Made by a program: the position numbers and the translations under genes
Shown: piece after piece, positions 1-5,041 of the stretch
Layout: each line of letters starts with the position of its first letter
How positions within the stretch are numbered: position 1 is the first letter of the stretch
Notes under the pieces: model-generated
The model's database searches: none
What the model was told of the DNA's origin: nothing
The model's input: only the letters and a program-made list of their open reading frames with translations
NCBI GenBank assembly: GCA_023428655.1
Contig: JAEYXC010000131.1
Location: 1 to 5,041 of the forward strand
DNA length: 5,041 bases
DNA from: Bacillota bacterium
GTDB taxonomy: Bacteria; Bacillota; Clostridia; Lachnospirales; Lachnospiraceae
Reading direction: 5' to 3'

Positions 1-50
1 GTTTAGCTGTTTTTCTAAGGGATGCAGTTCATATCTATACAAGTAAATAA
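1..50 (+). CDS. Possible 3' end of an upstream gene (partial)
   Basis: Reading from base 3, the frame is open from the window edge to a TAA at 48-50 and gives the tail LAVFLRDAVHIYTSK. The tail looks protein-like, and a terminator-like hairpin follows about 45 bases after the stop, which is the arrangement expected at the end of a gene. Fifteen codons are too few to identify a family, and frame 2 is also open over a similar length (stop at 44-46). The call therefore rests mainly on position relative to the hairpin. Confidence 0.3.
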   Translation, partial: LAVFLRDAVHIYTSK

Positions 51-95
51 AGATTATGTGTCTTCCCTTGAGAAGGATATGTAATACAACAGTAG

Positions 96-138
96 GAGGC
101 GCTGTCACAGGAAACAATGTGCAGCGCTTCTTGTTATT
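96..138 (+). terminator. Probable rho-independent terminator
   Basis: The left arm GCGCTGTCACA (99-109) pairs with TGTGCAGCGC (118-127), with one bulged T at 105 and an 8-base loop. The stem extends outward through 96-98 with 128-130, including a G-T wobble. The sequence after it, TTCTTGTTATT, is T-rich though not a pure T-run. It would end transcription entering from the left edge and insulate the small membrane-protein gene. Confidence 0.6.
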
Positions 139-176
139 CCTGACAAGGAGAATGCAAAATAAACTCGTATGTTCCT

Positions 177-190
177 TTACATATATGTAA
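177..190. repeat. Perfect 14-bp palindrome TTACATATATGTAA
   Basis: Bases 177-190 read the same on both strands. The palindrome sits about 30 bases upstream of the -35-like element at 220 and outside any gene, so it could be a protein-binding operator. Its AT content makes chance occurrence plausible, and I do not recognise a specific regulator for it. Confidence 0.35.
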
Positions 191-219
191 CTTTCGCACG
201 AATAGTGGAAGCTCATAAT

Positions 220-248
220 TTGAAATTAGTATAGTATAATTATGTAAT
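220..248 (+). promoter_or_regulatory. Candidate sigma-A promoter for the small membrane protein
   Basis: TTGAAA at 220-225 (5 of 6 matches to TTGACA) is followed after 17 bases by TGTAAT at 243-248 (5 of 6 matches to TATAAT). A perfect TATAAT also occurs at 235-240, but it has no good -35 at the right distance. Transcription from the first pair would start near 255 and give a leader of about 57 bases up to the ATG at 312. The region is AT-rich, so such matches are less informative than usual. Confidence 0.45.
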
Positions 249-271
249 TTAATGTATTATTTGTATTATAA

Positions 272-547
272 GTGATTTATAATGGTTGGAACTTCCATGA
301 GGAGGATGTATATGAAAAAATAATATTTGCTGGATTTTGCTTGTTAACGAGTGTCATAGGGGTAATTCCAATGCTATTTTTAGCAGTTCAATTACATGAA
401 CAGTATGGTTATATTAATGGTCAATCAAGTTTATCTTTATACTTGAATTTATTAAACTTGATGCCCGTTTTTACAGTGCTTTGTTTTCTGGGTATAATAG
501 GTTTTATTATTGGATTATGGGGATTATTTGAGAAAAATACAAAATGA
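272..547 (+). CDS. Small two-helix membrane protein, unknown function; start probably frameshifted
   Basis: I do not recognise a named family. The open frame encodes 91 residues if begun at the GTG at 272, which has no ribosome binding site. A strong Shine-Dalgarno, GAGGAGG at 299-305, lies 6 bases before an ATG at 312, but that ATG reads ATG AAA AAA TAA and stops at once. One extra A in the run 315-320 would join it to the main frame and give a 78-residue protein beginning MKKIIFAGF. That protein has two hydrophobic segments, at about residues 4-27 and 51-73 (residues 17-40 and 64-86 of the 91-residue version), a polar link containing HEQYGYINGQSS, and a short charged tail EKNTK. It is probably an integral membrane protein with both ends on the same side. 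The coding sequence is clearly more AT-rich than the genes to its right. It could be an intact gene with a sequencing error, a recent pseudogene, or a gene relying on slippage at the A-run. Confidence 0.6.
   Translation: MIYNGWNFHEEDVYEKIIFAGFCLLTSVIGVIPMLFLAVQLHEQYGYINGQSSLSLYLNLLNLMPVFTVLCFLGIIGFIIGLWGLFEKNTK
299..321 (+). promoter_or_regulatory. Strong ribosome binding site leading into an out-of-frame ATG
   Basis: GAGGAGG (299-305), a 6-base gap, then ATG (312-314) is an almost ideal initiation region. The codons that follow are AAA AAA TAA. The main open frame runs one base off, so this site and the six-A run at 315-320 decide whether the gene is functional. Another ATG at 306 is in the same short frame. 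Confidence 0.6.
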
Positions 548-599
548 TTATTCTGTAGGTTCATTGTAATCTATTATAAATGCGAGCTAAATATTGCAA

Positions 600-628
600 T
601 TGAGCAGAATATAATAAACTCTGCTCAA
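600..628. repeat. 9-bp perfect hairpin downstream of the small membrane-protein gene
   Basis: TTGAGCAGA (600-608) and TCTGCTCAA (620-628) are perfect inverted repeats around an 11-base loop, 53 bases after the stop of the upstream gene. The position suits a transcript end, but on the plus strand the stem is followed by A's, not T's. It is therefore not a canonical intrinsic terminator; it may protect a 3' end, or terminate weakly. Confidence 0.5.
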
Positions 629-667
629 AAAATAATAAATATCAACCCCATAAGTTGTGACAGAACC

Positions 668-686
668 TAATTATTCATAATAATTA
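668..686. promoter_or_regulatory. Candidate operator palindrome
   Basis: TAATTATTCATAATAATTA is an 8-3-8 perfect inverted repeat that directly abuts the candidate -35 at 687. Size and position suit a dimeric repressor or activator site. It resembles the AT-rich style of Fur/PerR-type boxes but does not match their 7-1-7 consensus. The surrounding DNA is very AT-rich, which lowers its significance. Confidence 0.3.
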
Positions 687-715
687 TTGTTAATGAAATA
701 TATTTATTGCATAAT
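687..715 (+). promoter_or_regulatory. Candidate promoter for the flavoprotein gene
   Basis: TTGTTA at 687-692 (4 of 6 matches to TTGACA) is separated by exactly 17 bases from CATAAT at 710-715 (5 of 6 matches to TATAAT). Transcription would start near 722. It is the best-spaced pair I found in the gap before the gene. AT richness makes the call moderate only. Confidence 0.4.
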
Positions 716-864
716 ATTATTGATAAGCGGATTTTTGAAATGGCGAATCATTTATGGTACGCAGATTAATGCATTTTTTGGATAAAACATTGAACTTTAT
801 TGTCATTTGTTTAACAATCCCAACCGTTTTTCGCGATATAGATAGAAATTGTGGAGGAGAATAC

Positions 865-1596
865 ATGAGAGTTACTGTGATTAATGGAAATGCAAGACAT
901 GGAAGCACCTGGAACTGTAAAGAACTGTTTTGTAAGGAGCTCGCCCGCTATGAGGAGCTTGAGATTACCGAATTCGTAATGCCAAAGGATACTCCTCCAT
1001 TATGCGTAGGTTGTTTTAATTGCTTTACCAAAGGGGAGAAGAATTGTCCCCATGCCAGTCAAGTCAGCCCGGTAGTGGAGGCACTGGAAACGGCCGATCT
1101 CATCATTATGACCTCACCGGTGTATGCCCTAGATGTCAGCGGTGGTCTGAAGGCTTTGTTGGATCATCTATGTTATATGTGGATGTCTCATCGACCGAAT
1201 CCGAAGATGTTTCATAAGACTGCATTGACCATTGTTACGACTGCGGGTGCAGGAAAGGGGCATACGACAAAGACGATGAAGAATAGTCTTTCTTTCTGGG
1301 GAGTGAAGAAGATATTTACCTTCCATAAGGCAGTTTCTGCCATGCGATGGGAGGATGTAAAGCCTGAAAGGAAGCAAAAAATAGAGAGAGTAATTGCGAA
1401 GAAAGCAAAAAGGATATATCATGCAGTACATAATATTGAGAAGCTGTCATACCCCTTTACAAGAAGCTTTCTATTTCGGATGATGGCCGGTATGCAGAAG
1501 GGAAACGACTGGAATCTTGAGGACCGAAATCACTGGGAAGAAAAAGGGTGGCTAAAGGGGATAAGACCTTATGGTAAAAAAATGAAGACGGAGTAA
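865..1596 (+). CDS. Flavodoxin-fold NAD(P)H-dependent oxidoreductase, iron-sulfur-flavoprotein-like
   Basis: The protein has 243 residues and belongs by pattern to the NADPH-dependent FMN reductase/flavodoxin-like family, cytoplasmic FMN enzymes that pass electrons from NAD(P)H or a ferredoxin to quinones, metals or other acceptors. The start MRVTVINGNARHGSTW carries the first beta strand and the FMN phosphate-binding loop (residues 7-16). TSPVYALDVSGGLKALLDHL (83-102) is the second FMN-contact loop and helix. Between them, Cys47, Cys50, Cys53 and Cys61 form C-x2-C-x2-C-x7-C, the compact motif (C-x2-C-x2-C-x4-7-C) that binds a 4Fe-4S cluster in archaeal and clostridial iron-sulfur flavoproteins. 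A Gly-rich loop, TTAGAGKGHTT, follows at 125-135. The C-terminal 50 residues or so are basic and aromatic and are not part of the core fold. The ATG at 865 was chosen because GGAGGAG (853-859) precedes it by 5 bases and the flavodoxin strand begins immediately. An in-frame ATG at 754 has no such support. The substrate cannot be told from sequence. Confidence 0.85.
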   Translation: MRVTVINGNARHGSTWNCKELFCKELARYEELEITEFVMPKDTPPLCVGCFNCFTKGEKNCPHASQVSPVVEALETADLIIMTSPVYALDVSGGLKALLDHLCYMWMSHRPNPKMFHKTALTIVTTAGAGKGHTTKTMKNSLSFWGVKKIFTFHKAVSAMRWEDVKPERKQKIERVIAKKAKRIYHAVHNIEKLSYPFTRSFLFRMMAGMQKGNDWNLEDRNHWEEKGWLKGIRPYGKKMKTE

Positions 1597-1627
1597 TCGT
1601 TATAACATAATTGATTCGCAATATTTA

Positions 1628-1681
1628 ATAAAGGAAAGGATACCTGCAACTCACTACTGTGGCAGGTGTCCTTTCCTTTAT
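1628..1681. terminator. Long bidirectional terminator between convergent genes
   Basis: Bases 1628-1647 pair with 1662-1681 over 20 bp, with a single T-G wobble (1641 with 1668) and a 14-base loop that can itself form CAC/GTG. It begins 32 bases after the stop of the flavoprotein gene and ends 64 bases beyond the stop of msrA on the other strand. The outer half of the stem is AAAGGAAAGG against CCTTTCCTTT, so either transcript carries a pyrimidine-rich arm, and T-rich sequence follows on the plus side (1681-1693). It most likely stops transcription from both sides. Confidence 0.75.
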
Positions 1682-1745
1682 CTGTGTCTTTATAACAGTC
1701 CCTTTCATCTGGTAGATGGGGTGTATTTAAGCTATTTTCTTTTTT

Positions 1746-2273
1746 TTAGTTCATCGTATCCTTTGCCAGCTTTGCCTGATCGAATTTATCACGACGGATA
1801 TGACAATAACCATTGGGGTTCTTATCCAAGTATTTTTGATGATATTCCTCTGCAATATAATAATTGTTGAGTGGTAACACCTCTATGACGATGGGCTTAT
1901 CGTATTGGATCTGAAGCTCACGGATGGAGGCTTGAATGATTGGCAGATCCTGTTCATCCACATAATAGATTCCGGTACGATACTGTGAGCCCGTGTCACC
2001 TCCCTGACGGTTGATTGAGGTGGGATCGATGACATCATAATAGAGGGACAGGATGAACTCTAATCGAATAAGCTGTGGATCATAGTATACACGAACCGTC
2101 TCTGCATGACCGGTATTATTATGGCATACCTCCTTGTAAGTAGGATTTTCTGTATTACCGTTGGCATAGCCCACATCCGTACTTACGATACCGTTAATGC
2201 AGGATAGATACTTTTCAGTTCCCCAAAAGCAACCGCCTGCGAGATAAATTTCTTTGTAATTTTCTTTTGTCAT
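1746..2273 (-). CDS. msrA: Peptide-methionine (S)-S-oxide reductase MsrA
   Basis: MsrA reduces the S form of methionine sulfoxide, free or in proteins, back to methionine, usually with thioredoxin as reductant. It is a cytoplasmic repair enzyme. The 175 residues match a single-domain MsrA. The catalytic motif GGCFWG has the nucleophile Cys15, encoded by TGC, so it is the cysteine form and not the selenocysteine form known from some clostridia. GHAETV (55-60, with Glu58) and DPTSINRQGGDTGSQYRTGIYY, split here as DPTSINRQGGDTG (83-95) and SQYRTGIYY (96-104), are conserved active-site segments. NPNGYCHI (152-159) carries Cys157, a likely resolving cysteine; Cys25 and Cys50 are also present. No MsrB domain is fused. 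The start has AAGGAG (2281-2286) 7 bases upstream. It lies 36 bases after the calcium ATPase gene on the same strand and is probably cotranscribed with it. Confidence 0.95.
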   Translation of the reverse strand: MTKENYKEIYLAGGCFWGTEKYLSCINGIVSTDVGYANGNTENPTYKEVCHNNTGHAETVRVYYDPQLIRLEFILSLYYDVIDPTSINRQGGDTGSQYRTGIYYVDEQDLPIIQASIRELQIQYDKPIVIEVLPLNNYYIAEEYHQKYLDKNPNGYCHIRRDKFDQAKLAKDTMN

Positions 2274-2309
2274 ATCATTTCTCCTTACTATTTTTTATCT
2301 TTCGGATCG

Positions 2310-4970
2310 TTATTCATTATTGGTGCTATTTTTACGAAACAACTTAAGAATTTCATTCACAAGGAAGGGTATCAAGGAGAAGCAGATTACAAGTCCCCAA
2401 TCCTGCAGGGAAAGATTATGCACACCAAAGGCCTTCGCAAGGAAGGGGATTGAGATCACGACTAATTGCAGTAATATGCCTACGATGATTGCTCCTATTA
2501 ATAGCTTGTTCGTGAATAATCCAATCTTTAGAATGGATTTTCTCGAGTTTCTCATGGACAGAGAGTAGAACAGCTGAGAAGCTGCCAGTACTACGAAGGC
2601 CATGGTTCTTGCATAAGTGATTCCCTCCTCCGGAATGGTACCGGAGCCGAGTACATAACCATGCTCCCATAAACCGTAATAGAAGGCAATCAGGGTAAGA
2701 AGTCCGATGAGGGAGCCTCCGATAATAGCCCTAAGTGCAGCGCCTCCGGCAAAGAAGCTTTCCTTCGGATTCCTGGGATGCTGCTTCATAACATCCTTAT
2801 CACCGGGATCGACCCCTAAAGCAATTGCGGGTAAGGAATCTGTAATTAAATTAACCCAGAGAATCTGAGTCGCAATCAGTGGCACCGGCCAATTCAAAAG
2901 AATGGATAGGAAGATGGCAATTACCTCACCTAAATTACAGGATAGAAGGAAGATTACGGATTTCTTAATATTATTGTAGATGTTTCTGCCTTCTTCTATG
3001 GCATGGACTATGGTGGTGAAATTATCATCCGTTAAGATCATATCACTGGCACCCTTGGCAACGTCCGTGCCGGTGATGCCCATAGCCACACCGATATCTG
3101 CAAATTTGAGGGAGGGTGCATCATTTACACCGTCTCCGGTCATAGAAACGATATTACCCTGTGCCTTGAAGGCTCTAACGATTTTCACCTTGTGTTCCGG
3201 TGATACGCGTGCAAACACACGATAATTATTAATATTTGCAGCAAAGGTCTCATCGGATAAATCGTCGATTTCAGCACCGGTTAAGCTTTGCTCAATGGAT
3301 TCGGCAATTCCTAACTCCTTCGCAATGGCAACGGCAGTATTCTTATGATCGCCGGTAATCATGATGGTACGAATTCCGGCACGCTTAGCATCCTTAATGG
3401 AATCCTTAACCTCAAGTCTTGGAGGATCGATCATACCTACGAGACCAATGATCATTAGATCCTTCTCCATATCCTCCGGTGGGATAATTGCATTGGTATC
3501 TTTGTATGCTACACCCAGGACTCGGAGTGCATTATCGGACATGCTTTCCGTGATTTTCATGTAGTCAGCCTTTAACTCTGGAGTCAAAGGGACTACCTGC
3601 CCGTTTACCAGAGCAGTAGTAGATATTTTAAGGATATTATCAATGGCACCCTTGGTATGAACCCGATAACCCTTTCCTTCCACATTCAGCGTGGACATCA
3701 GCTTACGATCGGAATCAAAGGGATTTTCCGAGACTCTCTTATGTTTGTTATTCAGATCAACACGACCCAGATTGAATTTATCACCCAAAATAATTAGAGC
3801 GATTTCCGTGGGGTCACCGGTACCCTGACCATTCTCATAAGTGGCATCACTGCATAGAACGAAGGACCTTATCAATTCCTTTTCATCCGAGGTTGCAGTT
3901 TGGTTGGTCTCTGTCTGAGATACCTCTGTTAACTTACCCGAGGTATATTGCTTTACAACAGTCATCTTATTCTGTGTTAATGTTCCTGTTTTATCGGAGC
4001 AGATTATATTAACAGAACCTAAGGTCTCAACAGCAGGAAGCTTTTTAACAATCGCATTAATCTTGGACATTCTGGTTACACCCAGAGCAAGTACAATTGC
4101 GACGATCGCTGCAAGACCCTCTGGGATGGCAGCTACCGCTAAACTGATTGCGGTTAAGAACATCTCAAATAGGTCACGCTTTTGTATCAGTGCAATGATA
4201 AAAATCAGAGCACAGATGCCGATGGCAAGGAAGCCAAGAATTTTTCCGAGCTCCTCCAGACGCTTTTGCAGAGGAGTCATTTCTTCATTATCCGCTTCAA
4301 GTATTTTTGCAATCTTGCCAATTTCCGTTTCCATTGCAGTAGCTACTACAACACCCTCGCCTCGTCCGTAGGTAACAAGAGTGGAGAGAAAAGCCATATT
4401 TGCTTTATCCCCGACGGGGGTTTTGGGGTCCTCAAAAATAGAATTTGCGTTCTTTGAGGTAGGAACAGACTCACCGGTTAGTGCGGATTCTTCAATCTGT
4501 AGATTGGCACTTTCAATCAAGCGCAGATCAGCAGATACAAATCTTCCCGCATCCAATATAATGATATCACCGGGAACAACCTCTTCCGAATTAATTTCTT
4601 TGATTACACCGTCACGTCGGACTACTGATTTGGGAGTTGTCATCTTCTGAAGTGCTTCCACTGCTTTTTCAGCTTTAAACTCTTGAATTACACCAATAAC
4701 AGCATTCAGTATAATTACCAGTAAGATAATTACGGAATCGGCGATCTCACCAATAATCAAAGTGATTACTGCGGCAGCCAACAGAACATAGATTAACATA
4801 TCCTTCATTTGTGAAAGAAATAGAGAAACAATACTTTTTTTTGCTTTCCCCTTCAACTTATTCATGCCGTATTTTTCCAAGCGCGTCTTTGCTTCAGTCT
4901 CGGTAAGTCCTACGGCAGGATTTACACCAAATTCCTTCAGCACTTCATCCTGTGATTTAGAAAACCACAT
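2310..4970 (-). CDS. Calcium-translocating P-type ATPase (SERCA/PMCA-like)
   Basis: This integral membrane pump hydrolyses ATP through an aspartyl phosphate to move Ca2+ out of the cytoplasm. Its 886 residues are full length for bacterial type II pumps. In order: N-terminal cation-ATPase domain (1-70), M1-M2 (about 57-96), actuator domain with TGES (165-168), M3-M4 with PEGL (283-286), phosphorylation motif CSDKTGT (Asp326), nucleotide domain with KGA (440-442), DPPR (515-518), TGD (539-541), hinge TGDGVND (611-617), and M5-M10 (668-876). Calcium ligands of SERCA are matched by Glu284 (E309), Asn679 and Glu682 (N768, E771), and Asn707, Thr710, Asp711 (N796, T799, D800). SERCA Glu908 is replaced by Gln799, as in plasma-membrane pumps. 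There is no obvious calmodulin-binding or autoinhibitory tail; the protein ends in a short Lys/Asn-rich tail. The ATG at 4970 has GAGGTG (4976-4981) 5 bases upstream. msrA follows 36 bases downstream. A broader monovalent or Mn2+ specificity is possible but less likely given the ligands. Confidence 0.92.
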   Translation of the reverse strand: MWFSKSQDEVLKEFGVNPAVGLTETEAKTRLEKYGMNKLKGKAKKSIVSLFLSQMKDMLIYVLLAAAVITLIIGEIADSVIILLVIILNAVIGVIQEFKAEKAVEALQKMTTPKSVVRRDGVIKEINSEEVVPGDIIILDAGRFVSADLRLIESANLQIEESALTGESVPTSKNANSIFEDPKTPVGDKANMAFLSTLVTYGRGEGVVVATAMETEIGKIAKILEADNEEMTPLQKRLEELGKILGFLAIGICALIFIIALIQKRDLFEMFLTAISLAVAAIPEGLAAIVAIVLALGVTRMSKINAIVKKLPAVETLGSVNIICSDKTGTLTQNKMTVVKQYTSGKLTEVSQTETNQTATSDEKELIRSFVLCSDATYENGQGTGDPTEIALIILGDKFNLGRVDLNNKHKRVSENPFDSDRKLMSTLNVEGKGYRVHTKGAIDNILKISTTALVNGQVVPLTPELKADYMKITESMSDNALRVLGVAYKDTNAIIPPEDMEKDLMIIGLVGMIDPPRLEVKDSIKDAKRAGIRTIMITGDHKNTAVAIAKELGIAESIEQSLTGAEIDDLSDETFAANINNYRVFARVSPEHKVKIVRAFKAQGNIVSMTGDGVNDAPSLKFADIGVAMGITGTDVAKGASDMILTDDNFTTIVHAIEEGRNIYNNIKKSVIFLLSCNLGEVIAIFLSILLNWPVPLIATQILWVNLITDSLPAIALGVDPGDKDVMKQHPRNPKESFFAGGAALRAIIGGSLIGLLTLIAFYYGLWEHGYVLGSGTIPEEGITYARTMAFVVLAASQLFYSLSMRNSRKSILKIGLFTNKLLIGAIIVGILLQLVVISIPFLAKAFGVHNLSLQDWGLVICFSLIPFLVNEILKLFRKNSTNNE

Positions 4971-4975
4971 AATAA

Positions 4976-4981
4976 CACCTC
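4976..4981 (-). promoter_or_regulatory. Ribosome binding site of the calcium ATPase
   Basis: On the minus strand, GAGGTG lies 5 bases before the ATG at 4970 and complements the 16S rRNA tail. It supports the chosen start, which also gives the expected N-terminal cation-ATPase domain. Confidence 0.65.
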
Positions 4982-5005
4982 TTTCATTTATCTTGCTTTC
5001 ATTAT

Positions 5006-5024
5006 GTTTCCTAATAATAGGAAC
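5006..5024. promoter_or_regulatory. Imperfect palindrome upstream of the calcium ATPase, possible operator
   Basis: GTTTCCTAATAATAGGAAC consists of GTTTCCTA and TAGGAAC, an inverted repeat with one extra T. It lies 35-54 bases upstream of the ATPase start, and a -10-like CATAAT (minus strand, 5006-5001) overlaps its edge. No good -35 is seen at the usual distance, and the window ends soon after, so the promoter itself is not firmly placed. Confidence 0.25.
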
Positions 5025-5041
5025 TTTATGCTTCCCAGTAT

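Larger units (their letters stand above)
548..864. other. AT-rich intergenic region, 317 bp
   Basis: No supported gene lies here. It holds a 9-bp hairpin at 600-628, an AT-rich palindrome at 668-686 and a promoter-like pair at 687-715. The frame of the flavoprotein gene stays open upstream to an ATG at 754, but that extension of 37 codons lacks a ribosome binding site and has no resemblance to the family, so it is treated as untranslated leader. If the promoter is right, the leader is about 140 bases long. I saw no recognisable riboswitch core in it. Confidence 0.6.

Noticed and set aside
152..190. Twelve-codon ORF starting ATG at 152 behind AAGGAG
   Set aside because: The Shine-Dalgarno is only one base from the ATG, too close for normal initiation, and the peptide has no recognisable feature.
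643..657. Short inverted repeat CAAC/GTTG
   Set aside because: A 4-bp stem is too short to be meaningful in this AT-rich stretch.
754..864. In-frame N-terminal extension of the flavoprotein from an ATG at 754
   Set aside because: There is no ribosome binding site near 754, the extra 37 residues do not resemble the family, and the ATG at 865 has GGAGGAG at the right distance directly before the flavodoxin strand.
717..908. Minus-strand open frame of 63 codons over the intergenic region and the flavoprotein start
   Set aside because: It overlaps the real gene start and ribosome binding site, and its product looks like random translation.
1168..1431. Minus-strand open frame inside the flavoprotein gene
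   Set aside because: It is an antisense shadow of a well-supported conserved coding region.
2229..2231. Possible selenocysteine at the MsrA active site, as known in some clostridial MsrA proteins
   Set aside because: The codon in GGCFWG reads TGC, an ordinary cysteine, and there is no in-frame TGA.
4063..4371. Plus-strand open frames opposite the calcium ATPase, the longest being 102 codons
   Set aside because: They are antisense to a conserved full-length gene, overlap one another in different frames, and have low-complexity Ser/Arg/Ile-rich products.

Overview
The window looks like chromosomal DNA of a low-GC Gram-positive anaerobe, most likely a Clostridia member of the Lachnospiraceae/Clostridium type. 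The evidence is AT-rich intergenic DNA, strong GGAGG-type ribosome binding sites, and the style of the proteins: a clostridial flavodoxin-fold oxidoreductase, a single-domain MsrA, and a bacterial SERCA/PMCA-like calcium ATPase. The taxonomic guess comes from general appearance only. No ribosomal RNA, tRNA, mobile element or CRISPR array is visible.

Layout, left to right. Positions 1-50 may hold the last codons of a plus-strand gene that enters from outside the window, followed by a terminator-like hairpin at 96-130. A promoter-like pair at 220-248 precedes a small two-helix membrane protein (frame open 272-547). Its best start, an ATG at 312 behind a strong Shine-Dalgarno, is one base out of frame across a run of six A's. 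After an AT-rich intergenic stretch with a hairpin, a palindrome and a likely promoter comes a flavin oxidoreductase gene (865-1596, plus). It carries a compact four-cysteine motif like that of iron-sulfur flavoproteins. A very long hairpin (1628-1681) lies between this gene and the convergent minus-strand pair.

The minus-strand pair runs from right to left: a full-length calcium-type P-type ATPase (4970-2310) and, 36 bases downstream, msrA (2273-1746). The spacing and the lack of a terminator between them suggest one transcript. The ATPase would export Ca2+ and MsrA would repair oxidised methionine in proteins. The flavoprotein next door could belong to the same redox or stress theme, but it is convergent and separately transcribed, so that link is only a guess.

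Most of the window is ordinary housekeeping or stress-response content. I did not find a convincing new multi-gene system. The points most worth a second look are the poly-A frameshift at the start of the small membrane protein, the four-cysteine motif in the flavoprotein, the Gln in place of the SERCA site-I Glu in the ATPase, and several short palindromes near promoters.
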